DNA of 50,943 nt from JAZKFT01 sp043760535 (GCA_043760535.1 JAYUOV010000034.1:1-50943); one strand, 5' to 3'; positions 33,011-41,690 are shown, counted from the stretch's first letter. Program-made: numbers and translations. Notes: generated by a model from the sequence alone, not told the origin.

Positions 33011-34549
33011 ATGAACCATAGCACAATCAAAACCCTTGGCCAGCTTAAGAAAAGCGGCTACCAAACAAAGTCGGTTAAAGAAGAAATCCGCCAGAACCTG
33101 ATACTTCGTTTGCAACGAAAAGAAGAAACCTTTCCCGGCATTTTGGGTTACGAAGATTCGGTAATACCAGATACAGAACGGGCATTGCTGAGCCGCCACA
33201 ATATTTTGTTTCTCGGCCTTCGTGGACAGGCCAAAACCCGTATGGCCAGGCAAATGACCGAACTGCTGGATGAATATATTCCGTATATAGACGGTAGCGA
33301 AATAAGCGACGATCCGCTGAAACCCATTAGCAAATATGCTGTGGATTTAATAGCCGAAAAAGGCGATGATACGCCGATTGCATGGCTGCACAGCAGCCAG
33401 CGCTATGGTGAAAAACTAGCCACGCCAGACGTAAGCGTAGCTGATTTAATTGGCGATATTGACCCCATAAAAGCCGCCAATCTTAAGCTCAGCTTTGCCG
33501 ATGAAAGGGTGCTGCATTACGGCATTATTCCCCGTAGTAATCGTGGCATTTTTGTTATCAACGAACTGCCCGATTTGCAGGCTCGTATTCAGGTGGCTTT
33601 GTTCAATATTTTGCAGGAAGGCGACATACAAATCCGTGGGTTTAAACTGAGGATGCCACTAGATATTCTGTTTGTATTTACCGCCAACCCCGAAGATTAT
33701 ACCAACCGTGGCAGCATTGTAACACCGCTGAAAGACAGGATAGAAAGCCAGATTTTAACGCACTATCCCAAAACTATAGAAACATCATTGGCCATTACAG
33801 AACAGGAAGCCAACGTGCATCAAGATCAGGCAGAAAGGATTGGTGTAAGCGATTTGGTAAAACGACTGATTGAACAACTTTCCTTCGAAGCCCGTACCAA
33901 CGAATATGTAGATAAAAAGAGCGGTGTAAGTGCTAGGCTTACCATTGCGGCTTACGAAAATGCAGTGAGCAGTGCAGAGCGGCGGGCCATCATTCACAAC
34001 GAGAAAAATACCATTGTGTGGATTAGCGATTTGGTGGGCATTATACCATCCATAACCGGCAAAATAGAATTGGTGTACGAAGGCGAACAGGAAGGCCCGT
34101 ATCAGGTGGCAGTAAACCTGTTGGAAAAATCTATACGTAGCGTTTTTATACAATATTTTCCTAACCCCGAACTGCTAAAAAAACGCCGCAACACCGGCAA
34201 AGGCCAGCAAATAAAAGAAGAGGAAAACCCATACAAAGCAGTAGTAGCATGGTTCGATAGCGGTAACAAACTAGATATGCTATTGGACGCTACCGATGAC
34301 ATGAAGGTGCAGTTATTGTACAAAGTAAGTGGCCTCCATGCTCTGGTAAATAAGTTTTTTCACCGGGCCAATGAAAAGGAAACGGCTTTGCTAATGGAGT
34401 TTGTATTGCATGGTTTATCGTCTTACTCCCTCATTAGCAAAAAAACCATAGAAGGCCGTATTGAGTTTAAAGACCTTATGGGATCCATGTTAAACCTTGG
34501 TACGGGCAGTTTAACCGATGAAGATTTAGATGATGAAGATTATAAGTAA
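33011..34549 (+). CDS. MoxR/magnesium-chelatase-like AAA+ ATPase
   Basis: A 512-residue cytoplasmic AAA+ protein. Walker A is the variant LFLGLRGQAKTRMARQM, Walker B is FVINELPDLQ, sensor 1 is FVFTANPEDY, and arginine finger/sensor regions follow (NRGSIVTPLKDRIESQ). The C-terminal about 200 residues are helical and specific to this subfamily. It normally acts with a VWA protein as a metal-chelatase or chaperone-like pair; the VWA gene is at 30132. The first about 45 bp occur again as a remnant at 32321. A strong bidirectional terminator follows. Confidence 0.9.
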   Translation: MNHSTIKTLGQLKKSGYQTKSVKEEIRQNLILRLQRKEETFPGILGYEDSVIPDTERALLSRHNILFLGLRGQAKTRMARQMTELLDEYIPYIDGSEISDDPLKPISKYAVDLIAEKGDDTPIAWLHSSQRYGEKLATPDVSVADLIGDIDPIKAANLKLSFADERVLHYGIIPRSNRGIFVINELPDLQARIQVALFNILQEGDIQIRGFKLRMPLDILFVFTANPEDYTNRGSIVTPLKDRIESQILTHYPKTIETSLAITEQEANVHQDQAERIGVSDLVKRLIEQLSFEARTNEYVDKKSGVSARLTIAAYENAVSSAERRAIIHNEKNTIVWISDLVGIIPSITGKIELVYEGEQEGPYQVAVNLLEKSIRSVFIQYFPNPELLKKRRNTGKGQQIKEEENPYKAVVAWFDSGNKLDMLLDATDDMKVQLLYKVSGLHALVNKFFHRANEKETALLMEFVLHGLSSYSLISKKTIEGRIEFKDLMGSMLNLGTGSLTDEDLDDEDYK

Positions 34550-34580
34550 TGAGGTGATAATAATGAACATTGACTAAAAT

Positions 34581-34618
34581 AAAGAGAGCCTCAGACATAA
34601 ATTCTGAGGCTCTCTTTT
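34581..34618. terminator. Bidirectional terminator
   Basis: A 15-bp perfect stem AAAGAGAGCCTCAGA / TCTGAGGCTCTCTTT with a 7-nt loop lies between two convergent genes, the AAA+ gene and the outer-membrane protein gene. Confidence 0.92.
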
Positions 34619-34636
34619 TATTGATAAGAAATCAAT

Positions 34637-35524
34637 TTACTTCTTCTTTTTAGTGTTGATTAGCAAGCCTGCCTGTATGCCAAAAGACATACCAAGTCCA
34701 CTTCCATTAGCGCCTACTCTAAATGAGCCATAGTTGTTAGATACATCATCACTATTAAAAAAGCCATCACCTTTTTTATTATCAAAACCATAACCCAAAC
34801 CTCCATAAATGTCAAGCAAAAACTTTTCGCCAAATACCCATTGTTTACCAAGGTCTATCGTAAGCGATCCAAAGGTGACACTTTGCCTTCTTACTTCATA
34901 CAGGTTACCTATGCTTTTATAAAACATCCGGTTCTCCTTATAATTACCTAACAGTACAGTTGGTCTTGCATAAACGCCCTGCATAATGTGGCTAAATTTG
35001 GTACCATTAAAAAGAAAATCTGGCAGTTTATTAAATTTATAACCAGCGCCTATAAAAATACCGAAAGGGCTTTTCTTAGTGTTTTGTAAAGTGCCTGTAT
35101 TGTAGCTGTAACCAAAATCTATCAATTGATTTTTACCTAAACCAATAATACCTAGTGCAAACTCATAACCTTGTCCCACTTTGGTGCTTTTTTCATAATT
35201 AATTTGTGTGTAGCCGCTTAAGGGTGCTAAAAATTTAATTTTAATGGCTTCTCTCAATTGGTCTCCATAAAGTTCAGGGTCTTTTATGTTAATGGTAAAT
35301 GTTTCTTCTTTGCCACCTTCAAAAACTATCTTTTTAATCCGGCTTTTATCAATAGAATAATCGGGGCCGTTGGGGTTATCTGTAGGCTTGTACTTTACAG
35401 TTTCGGTGCCGATTTCTATTACTTTACAGTTTACAGTCTGTCCGTTTTTGCGGTAAATTTTATCTTGTGCAAAAACGAATTGAATGCAGCAAAGGACTAC
35501 AGCAAGCAGTGTTATTTTTTTCAT
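34637..35524 (-). CDS. Hypothetical outer-membrane barrel protein
   Basis: A 295-residue exported protein with a signal (KKITLLAVVLCCIQFVFAQ). Residues 20-80 form a small soluble domain (IYRKNGQTVNCKVIEIGTETVKYK, RIKKIVFEGGKEETF), as in other Bacteroidetes proteins with an N-terminal DUF-like Sm-type repeat; from about 95 on the sequence is strand-rich with a barrel pattern ending in SGLGMSFGIQAGLLI. Function unknown. Convergent to the AAA+ gene. Confidence 0.75.
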   Translation of the reverse strand: MKKITLLAVVLCCIQFVFAQDKIYRKNGQTVNCKVIEIGTETVKYKPTDNPNGPDYSIDKSRIKKIVFEGGKEETFTINIKDPELYGDQLREAIKIKFLAPLSGYTQINYEKSTKVGQGYEFALGIIGLGKNQLIDFGYSYNTGTLQNTKKSPFGIFIGAGYKFNKLPDFLFNGTKFSHIMQGVYARPTVLLGNYKENRMFYKSIGNLYEVRRQSVTFGSLTIDLGKQWVFGEKFLLDIYGGLGYGFDNKKGDGFFNSDDVSNNYGSFRVGANGSGLGMSFGIQAGLLINTKKKK

Positions 35525-35612
35525 ATTTTAAGATTTAAAAGTTTGACCCTGTTTATTTAAAAAACGTTGCATGATGACTCAAAGTTAACACATTACAAAA
35601 TGTAAACCCACC

Positions 35613-36653
35613 TCACAAAATATTCACTTCCCTTTCCAGCTCCACCCCAAACTGCTTTTTTACCGAAGTAATAATTTCGCCGGATAACTGTAAAATTTCC
35701 AAACCAGTAGCCCTGCCATAATTTACTAAAACCAATGCCTGCTTTGCATGTACGCCAGCATCGCCAAGCCTGTAACCCTTCCAACTTGTCCCAATCTTTT
35801 TGGGGCCGCACTGTTCTATAAGCCACCCGGCAGCCAGTTTTACACTACCATTGGGTAAATGATACCCAACGATACCATCAAAAATAGCTTTCAGTTTTTC
35901 AAACTGCTCCAAGGGTGTTTCGGGGTTTTTAAAAAAGCTACCAGCATTACCAATCACCTTAGGGTTTGGCAGTTTAGTGTTGCGAATATTAATCACTGCT
36001 GCACTAATGTTTTTAATGGTTGGTTGCTGCACACCCATTTTTTCCAATTCCTGATTAATGGCGCCGTAGCTGGTATTAAAGCTGGCTTTTTTGTTTAGTT
36101 TGTAGGTTACGTTCAGTATCACAAACTGCCCTTTGTATTTTCGTTTAAAAACCGATTCGCGGTAGCCAAAGGCACAATCATCTAGCCCAAAAGTTACCAG
36201 ACTTTTATCCTGCAAATGCCAGGCTTCCAGTTGGTGAAATACCTCTTTTATTTCCACGCCATAAGCCCCGATATTTTGCATGGGGCTTGCTCCTACACAG
36301 CCGGGTATCAGGCTCAGGTTTTCTACACCCGCCCAATTATTTTCTATACAATGCAGTACATATTGGTGCCAGTTTACACCCGCCCCGGCCTTAATAAAAA
36401 CATGCTCGTCGGTTTCATGTACTTTTTCTATTCCACCGATTTCATTTTTAAGCACCAGCCCGTCTATATCCTTAGTAAGTAAAATATTACTGCCGCCGCC
36501 GAGAATCAGATGGCAGTTTTCAGTTGGCATTTGGCGGCTGTAAAGTGTTTCTTTTAGTTCATCCAAAGTACTGAAACTGCCAAACCATTTTGCATTGGCC
36601 GCAATGCCAAAAGTATTGTAAGGTTTTAGTGATACGTTTTGTAGTAACGGCAT
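35613..36653 (-). CDS. murB: UDP-N-acetylenolpyruvoylglucosamine reductase
   Basis: A 346-residue FAD-dependent enzyme of peptidoglycan precursor synthesis, type I (E. coli-like). The N-terminus LKPYNTFGIAANA, the FAD-binding HLILGGGSNILLT, GVENLSLIPGCVGASPMQNIGAYGVEIK, CAFGYRESVFK with the catalytic Tyr/Arg, the proton-donor Ser in GNAGSFFKNP, and the final Glu near GVELEREVNIL are all present. Upstream (minus) lies repeat copy C. Confidence 0.97.
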   Translation of the reverse strand: MPLLQNVSLKPYNTFGIAANAKWFGSFSTLDELKETLYSRQMPTENCHLILGGGSNILLTKDIDGLVLKNEIGGIEKVHETDEHVFIKAGAGVNWHQYVLHCIENNWAGVENLSLIPGCVGASPMQNIGAYGVEIKEVFHQLEAWHLQDKSLVTFGLDDCAFGYRESVFKRKYKGQFVILNVTYKLNKKASFNTSYGAINQELEKMGVQQPTIKNISAAVINIRNTKLPNPKVIGNAGSFFKNPETPLEQFEKLKAIFDGIVGYHLPNGSVKLAAGWLIEQCGPKKIGTSWKGYRLGDAGVHAKQALVLVNYGRATGLEILQLSGEIITSVKKQFGVELEREVNIL

Positions 36654-36683
36654 TGGAAAATTGGGAAGTAAAAAATATTTTTA

Positions 36684-36785
36684 GCCAGGCATTTGAACCT
36701 TGATTAGGCGACATTGGCGAACGTTATAACCTTGTAGCATTACGGGGCTCCGTTCATCTGATTGTTACTATTAAACCGTCGGCAA
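36684..36785 (-). repeat. Dispersed palindromic repeat, copy C
   Basis: Read on the minus strand: GACGGTTTAATAGTAAC, GAACGGAGCCCCGTAATGCTAC, AACGTTCGCCAATGTCGCC, ATCAAGG, GCCTGGCTAAAAA. The right arm of the central hairpin has drifted (AAGG for GGGG). It lies 3' of the truncated HEPN gene in the same orientation. Confidence 0.75.
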
Positions 36786-36811
36786 ACCCTGTATTTTTTC
36801 TACAAATACAC

Positions 36812-36871
36812 TTAAGGGTTGAGCCGAAAATTTAAAATATCATACAGCCAGGCTTTTACATCGTTATCCAT
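36812..36871 (-). pseudogene. HEPN (HepT) remnant, first 19 codons
   Basis: ATG 36871 overlaps the MNT stop in ATGGATAA and the frame begins MDNDVKAWLYDILNF, the usual opening of a HepT/DUF86 HEPN RNase (MDxxVKxWLxDIL). It stops at 36812-36814 after 19 residues, whereas family members have about 100-115; the RxxxxH active site is missing. The toxin half of an MNT-HEPN pair has been lost, perhaps by the event that left repeat copy C. Confidence 0.65.
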
Positions 36872-37163
36872 AAATCAATTGTCTTTGTTGGTACACAGCT
36901 TTTCTAAAAAATGGATTTTTAATAGCTTTTTCCTCCAAAAGATCAACTGATCTTTTAAGAATATCTTGTAATGAAAATTTAAACTCAAAGTAATTGTCTG
37001 CATATTCTTCAATTTCGATAGTGGAAAAATTAACAATCAGGTCAATGTCACTATCGGCATTAAACTTGTCAGTCAATACCGAACCAAAAGCATACAGATA
37101 TTTCACCTTGTGTGTTACGCAAAGTGTAGCTATCTCCTTGTTGTATTGTTCCAGTTGGTTCAT
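36864..37163 (-). CDS. MNT-type nucleotidyltransferase (MntA-like antitoxin)
   Basis: A 99-residue minimal nucleotidyltransferase with the active-site signature YLYAFGSVLTDKFNADSDIDLIVNF (GSx..DxD). Known MntA proteins neutralise the HEPN RNase HepT by adding AMP to a Tyr next to its active site. Here the overlapping HEPN gene is reduced to 19 codons, so this antitoxin is orphaned unless another HEPN partner exists elsewhere. Intact and full length. Confidence 0.88.
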   Translation of the reverse strand: MNQLEQYNKEIATLCVTHKVKYLYAFGSVLTDKFNADSDIDLIVNFSTIEIEEYADNYFEFKFSLQDILKRSVDLLEEKAIKNPFFRKAVYQQRQLIYG

Positions 37164-37211
37164 TTGTTATTGAGTAAGGGTAATCAGAAATCACACATCC
37201 TAAATCAAAAA

Positions 37212-37511
37212 TCAATCAGCGTCCTCAATCGTAGCATTCAACCCACGGTCTATAATGGCTTCGCACATGGGACGAAGGGTTTCAAAATCGCCTTCCTTCA
37301 CAGCATATTTACCGTTGTGATGAATAATCATAGCACACTGTTCTGCCTGTTCCCGGCCATGGCCGCAGATGGCCATCAGCGTTTCTATTACCCAATCAAA
37401 ACTGTTCACATCATCGTTCCAAACAATAATGCGGCAGCCTTTGTCGGTTTCATCGAGTAGGTCTGCGTCATCCTGCTTATCGGGGCTTATCATTGGTTTA
37501 ATAACCGGCAT
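37212..37511 (-). CDS. clpS: ATP-dependent Clp protease adaptor
   Basis: A 99-residue ClpS, which delivers N-degron proteins to ClpAP/ClpCP. The core CRIIVWNDDVNSFDWVIETLMAICGHGREQAEQCAMIIHHNGK includes the Asn/Asp and His of the N-end-binding pocket and the ND(D/H) motif. I choose ATG 37511; the longer TTG start at 37544 is inside a -7 promoter box. Co-oriented with the MNT gene, 48 nt downstream. Confidence 0.94.
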   Translation of the reverse strand: MPVIKPMISPDKQDDADLLDETDKGCRIIVWNDDVNSFDWVIETLMAICGHGREQAEQCAMIIHHNGKYAVKEGDFETLRPMCEAIIDRGLNATIEDAD

Positions 37512-37541
37512 TCCAAAATAATTTATGTTCTGTTTATTTAG

Positions 37542-37549
37542 CAAATGTA
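37542..37549 (-). promoter_or_regulatory. -7 box of clpS
   Basis: Minus-strand TACATTTG matches TAnnTTTG; predicted transcription start about 25 nt before ATG 37511. The upstream TTTG lies only 11 nt away, so the -33 box is unclear. Confidence 0.4.
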
Positions 37550-38200
37550 GTAAGGTGGTGCAAATGTGGTGTCGGTTGTTTGCAAAAACTCGGATTGGTT
37601 ATTTTATGAAGCTAAGAAATACCACTATCTACTGTTTTAATACTTCAAATAGTTAAACTACAACGCAAAAACTGCTGTAATAAATTGAGGATAGATATGG
37701 GCGGTGCATACTTTTAAGTACCACATTTATACAAGCAAGTTGAAACCTTTAGAAAACTTCCGTAAACCTTTGTGGCGTTTATAAGTGTCGATTTTTGATT
37801 TAAATAAGAATGGGTTTTTGCATCGCTTGCATAAAACGGTTACAAAAAGTATCATTAACACGTGTTTATTAAAAACATATTTATTTAATATGGTAGGCAG
37901 TTTATAGAATTTTTTTTGCTACATTTTTCTGTATAATTATTTAAATTTTAACATTTAAAATCAAAATAAATTTGGTGGTTTCAATACCCCCCCCCCTAAT
38001 TTTATACCCCTGACAAACAGTTAGTAACTGGGAACCTTGGAAATTTCTTCACTATATGGTTGCATTGCTAAACGGGATACTTAGCCTGTTTATGTATCCC
38101 ATCGCATTTCTATTCGTTTTCTTTAATAAGCTGTTTGTAGTTGCAAATCTGCATACCTATAATGGTATTGGTTTTGCCGCCACTTTTAAAGAATACGTTA
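37550..38200. other. Regulatory region of the peptide secretion locus
   Basis: No convincing gene in 651 bp. A candidate promoter is TTTT (37946-37949), 17 nt, TAAATTTG (37967-37974). A run of ten C (37987-37996) follows 12 nt after it, near the predicted transcript start. Further on, GGGATAC/GTATCCC (38074-38080, 38094-38100) can form a leader hairpin without a T tract. A 58-residue hydrophobic frame (38056-38232, MVALLNGILSLFMYPIAFLF) overlaps the next gene; I leave it uncalled. AT-rich and longer than any other leader in the window. Confidence 0.5.
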
Positions 38201-39805
38201 ATGAACCGCACACTCTATTACATATTATCTAAATGGCTCAAAGAAGCCAACTATGCCATTGATTTTAACAAGTTTGAAATCTCATTGCTTTCCCATCCCG
38301 ACTATGGTGGGTTAACATCGGTTACAGACACCTTAACAGAATTTGGCATCGAAAACACGGCCGCTCAACTTCCATTTGAAGCGTTATCCAATTTAACAGA
38401 ACCATTTATTGCATATATACAACAAGACCATCAACAGCAGTTTGCATTATTGTATCCGCAAACCGATAGACACATCAAACTTTATTTAGGTGAAAAAATG
38501 CCGGAGGTAATAACCATTGAAGCATTAAAGGCATTGTGGACAGGCAATATTGTAGTGGTAGAAAAGAAACCAAGAACAAAAAAAATATGGCTACCGCCAT
38601 ATTTATCTGTCCTTGCTTATGCTGCACTACCAATATTGCTAACTGTAATCTATACGTTCTCAAATCCAACGTCATTTTCAATTATATTTTTTATTATTTC
38701 CCAACTTGGTTTAGGAATATGTATTGCTATTGTTAACCACCAATTAGGGCTAAATAACGGAATCCTTTCAAAATTTTGCACACTAAGCAAAAATACCAGT
38801 TGCGATAGTGTACTAAATTCTAAAGCGGCCAAACTAACAAAGAGTATAGGTTTAAGCGATGTTGGTATTGTTTATTTCGCCTCCCAAATTTTCATTTGCC
38901 TTTTATCATGTGGTTTAGTAGTATCTACAAACGGGTTGCTGTATTTGATAAGCATTGCTGCCATCCCGTTTGTAGCATATTCTTTATACCTACAAAAGTT
39001 AATCATTAAAAAATGGTGTCCGCTTTGTTTGCGGGTTGTTGCTATTCTTTTTATTCAAAGCATCATTGCAAGCTTAGTAATAAGTTGGGCAGGTGTAGCT
39101 GCTATTAATATCAGCAGCCTGTTATTATTGCTATCCGTTACCATTACTATTGTTCTATTGTGGAAATTATTATTTCCAGTTTTGACAACAAGTACAGCCT
39201 TAAAGGAATTAACCATTGAATCCTTGTCGTTTAGAAGAAATTATCATTTGCTAAACCCATATTTAAACCAGCAACCTTCTATCCAAACTGAGTTTGATTT
39301 CAGTACCATAGAAATTGGGAACAGTTATGCCAATAATCAAGTTGTTATAATCACTAACCCTTTATGCGAAAGTTGCATTAAGCTACATAGTGTGGTAGAA
39401 AAATTAATTGCTACCCACAACGACCTATCTGTACGATTAATTTTCTATGTACCGCTGAACAATAAAGACCCAAGAACAATTATTGCAGGTCATTTACTGG
39501 CTCAAAGAAGTGAAGCAGCAAGCCTATTGATTACAGAATGGTATAGCAATCCCAAGCCAGAAGTTTTTTTACAGAAACATGGTAAAACATTGCAACAAGC
39601 GGTAACTAATACCATCCAGCAACAAAAAGACTGGTGTCATCAGAATAATATTTACATGACGCCAACAATCATAATTAACGGTAAAAGGTTTCCACCATTT
39701 TACAGGCCAACCGATATAGAATATGTATTAGCAGAAATGCTAGACGCTTCTGACCATATAAAAAGTACAGAAGCCACAAACAAGCTGTTTGTCGACAACA
39801 GATAG
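38201..39805 (+). CDS. Membrane thiol oxidoreductase: degenerate C39-like, VKOR and DsbA-like domains
   Basis: A 534-residue membrane protein. Residues 1-120 resemble a C39 peptidase fold without catalytic Cys (SHPDYGGLTSVTDTLTEFGIE, FIAYIQQ). Residues 130-325 are a vitamin K epoxide reductase-type four/five-helix domain with Cys193, Cys201 and the CxxC at 273-276 (KKWCPLCLR). Residues 365-520 are a thioredoxin/DsbA-like domain with Cys389-x-x-Cys392 (NPLCESCIKLH) and cis-Pro region YMTPTIIING. The protein can in principle create and pass disulfides on to exported peptide; being the first gene before a Cys-containing precursor, it probably oxidises that product. Start ATG 38201 (MNRTLYYIL); the longer frame lacks similarity. 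Confidence 0.85.
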   Translation: MNRTLYYILSKWLKEANYAIDFNKFEISLLSHPDYGGLTSVTDTLTEFGIENTAAQLPFEALSNLTEPFIAYIQQDHQQQFALLYPQTDRHIKLYLGEKMPEVITIEALKALWTGNIVVVEKKPRTKKIWLPPYLSVLAYAALPILLTVIYTFSNPTSFSIIFFIISQLGLGICIAIVNHQLGLNNGILSKFCTLSKNTSCDSVLNSKAAKLTKSIGLSDVGIVYFASQIFICLLSCGLVVSTNGLLYLISIAAIPFVAYSLYLQKLIIKKWCPLCLRVVAILFIQSIIASLVISWAGVAAINISSLLLLLSVTITIVLLWKLLFPVLTTSTALKELTIESLSFRRNYHLLNPYLNQQPSIQTEFDFSTIEIGNSYANNQVVIITNPLCESCIKLHSVVEKLIATHNDLSVRLIFYVPLNNKDPRTIIAGHLLAQRSEAASLLITEWYSNPKPEVFLQKHGKTLQQAVTNTIQQQKDWCHQNNIYMTPTIIINGKRFPPFYRPTDIEYVLAEMLDASDHIKSTEATNKLFVDNR

Positions 39806-39841
39806 GTAACAATTATTATTTAACGTTTAAAGCAAAAAAAC

Positions 39842-40108
39842 ATGCTAAAAACAATTGCAGGGTTACAAGGTGTAACCATTTTGAGTAAAGATGCTCAAAA
39901 GAAAGTTAATGGTGGTACCATTACTTGTGGATTTAAAACAACCGATGGAACATGGCATCGTGCTTATGATGGTGATGGAAATGGTGCAACTAGAGATAAT
40001 GCACTATATGTAGCAGGAACTAGTGAAATGCGAGTTTGGAATGACGATGGCTCTTTTGCCGGAAATCCCACAGGAAACTGGTGTTGTGCTTCTTGTTCAT
40101 GGAATTAA
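39842..40108 (+). CDS. Double-glycine leader peptide precursor, bacteriocin-like
   Basis: 88 residues. Leader of 25 residues ends LSKDAQKKVNGG, a Bacteroidetes GG-type leader cleaved by C39 peptidases after Gly25. Core of 63 residues has cysteines at precursor positions 29, 81, 82 and 85 (TITCGF near the start, WCCASCSWN at the end), allowing two disulfides that would tie both ends. The middle is Gly/Asp/Asn-rich (AYDGDGNGATRDNALY, WNDDGSFAGN) with three other Trp. The core resembles no bacteriocin I know. It lies between the oxidase and exporter genes and is followed by a hairpin that could limit read-through. Function as bacteriocin or signal is inferred. Confidence 0.8.
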   Translation: MLKTIAGLQGVTILSKDAQKKVNGGTITCGFKTTDGTWHRAYDGDGNGATRDNALYVAGTSEMRVWNDDGSFAGNPTGNWCCASCSWN

Positions 40109-40122
40109 ATTAAAACAAAATC

Positions 40123-40153
40123 AAAAGATGCTGTATTTAATACAGCATCTTTT
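40123..40153 (+). terminator. Intra-operon terminator/attenuator
   Basis: 13-bp perfect stem AAAAGATGCTGTA / TACAGCATCTTTT, 5-nt loop, 14 nt after the precursor stop and 14 nt before the next ATG. It would raise precursor mRNA over the exporter genes by partial termination. Confidence 0.8.
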
Positions 40154-40166
40154 AAATACACTCTAT

Positions 40167-41690
40167 ATGAGACCATTTATATTTATATCTTATCTGTTAA
40201 TGTCTTTCTTTTCATACGCTTGTAATGATAGGCAGTTAAATGAAAATCAGAAAAATGAGGATAAGATAGATGCAGTATTATCTACTAATATATTTATTAA
40301 TACCAAGACAATTAATTCAAAGGATGCTTATTCATTCATTTCTGCCAAATACATTAATAAGTTTGGTCGTGTAGAGGAATACAAGTTCTCAGAAAATAAA
40401 CAAAGTATCAATCTTCCTCTTTTAGTCCGAAAGGTTTTAACAATTGGTAATGGAGATTTGAGTTTTGATAAAATAATTGTTAACCCTGGGGATAGCTTAG
40501 AGGTAAGTGATAAGGGTGGTAAAATAAGCGTTGTAAATAAATCCGCAAATACAAAAAAGGTATTTTCTCAAGCAGCCTTTCTAAATCGGTTTAACGATAA
40601 TTATGCTTCGTTGATACAAAAAATGGATACACTAGAAAATAGAACATTTCAGAAACAGTATATATCTAAAACGGCTTTTCAGTATATTCGAACCCAAAAA
40701 AATCAGATAATTTTTGAACAAAGTATAAATGAACTTATTGAACAAAACAGAGTTAAATACAAAGAACAGCTACGATTTCTTGATTCTTTAGAAAAAGGAA
40801 ATTTATTAGAAGATGGCTGTTACGAATGGCTGTCTTATTCTCTAAAGTATCTTTTGGTTTCTAAGCTAAGTAAGTTTTATAATGACATTGGAAAAGATTG
40901 GAAGCCGCTAATTTCTGAGTATTCTCTGCAAGACGAAAAATTATTAGATAGCTATTTTCCAGACTATCGTATCTTCTTACAACAAATGTTTATCCCTGAA
41001 ATAATTCTGAAAGGAACTCTATCAAAAAAGGGGGTGAAGTACATTGGTTACGACTATCAAACAGCTTACGATTCAGCTTCAAACTATTGTAGGGGGAAGG
41101 TTTTAGATTTTGTTAAATTATCCTGTTTGCAAAGAATTCAAGAGAATGATTTGTCAAGTATATACAAATCGTATTATTCCAAATTCATTTCCTCTGCGAT
41201 TGATACCTTCTACCGAAATTATGCAATAAATTCATTGTCTATTTCAATTTCCGACAGCGTAGCAATTAAAAGCTTACTTACAAATTCAACCAGAGAAAAT
41301 ACAGTATCATACAAAAAAATTATTAAGCAGAATCTTGGAAAGCTAGTCTATGTTGACTTTTGGGCGTCTTGGTGTGCTCCATGTAGAACAATGATGCCCG
41401 CCTCGAATAAACTTAGAAACATGTACTTAAATAAGGACGTTTCAATTATTTATATTTCAATTGACGACAACTTTGAAAAATGGAAAGAAGCGGCATTTAG
41501 TGAAGGTATCTCATCATATAATAGTAATTATTTAGTACTAGAACCAAAAGAAAGCCTGTTCCTAAAAGAATTAAAATTGACAGCAATTCCAAGATATTTA
41601 TTGTATGACAAAAAAGGAAATTTAATACATACAAATGCACCAAACCCTGATAGTAAGGAAATAATTGAAATCATAAACAAGTATCTTTAA
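40167..41690 (+). CDS. TlpA-like thioredoxin lipoprotein
   Basis: A 507-residue predicted lipoprotein: MRPFIFISYLLMSFFSYAC gives a lipobox Cys. The first about 380 residues are helical and not recognised (similar in layout to DUF4369-thioredoxin proteins). The C-terminal TlpA/ResA-type domain has VYVDFWASWCAPCRTMMPAS with the redox pair Cys403/Cys406, IYISIDDNFEKWK and the cis-Pro region LTAIPRYLLYD. It probably handles disulfides in the periplasm, perhaps reshuffling those of the peptide. The stop abuts the exporter start (41690/41691), so both are coupled. Confidence 0.85.
   Translation: MRPFIFISYLLMSFFSYACNDRQLNENQKNEDKIDAVLSTNIFINTKTINSKDAYSFISAKYINKFGRVEEYKFSENKQSINLPLLVRKVLTIGNGDLSFDKIIVNPGDSLEVSDKGGKISVVNKSANTKKVFSQAAFLNRFNDNYASLIQKMDTLENRTFQKQYISKTAFQYIRTQKNQIIFEQSINELIEQNRVKYKEQLRFLDSLEKGNLLEDGCYEWLSYSLKYLLVSKLSKFYNDIGKDWKPLISEYSLQDEKLLDSYFPDYRIFLQQMFIPEIILKGTLSKKGVKYIGYDYQTAYDSASNYCRGKVLDFVKLSCLQRIQENDLSSIYKSYYSKFISSAIDTFYRNYAINSLSISISDSVAIKSLLTNSTRENTVSYKKIIKQNLGKLVYVDFWASWCAPCRTMMPASNKLRNMYLNKDVSIIYISIDDNFEKWKEAAFSEGISSYNSNYLVLEPKESLFLKELKLTAIPRYLLYDKKGNLIHTNAPNPDSKEIIEIINKYL

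Noticed and set aside
38056..38232. Hydrophobic 58-residue frame upstream of the VKOR gene, possible immunity protein
   Set aside because: Overlaps the VKOR start, has no recognisable family, and hydrophobic frames are common in T-rich leaders; kept only as a remark.
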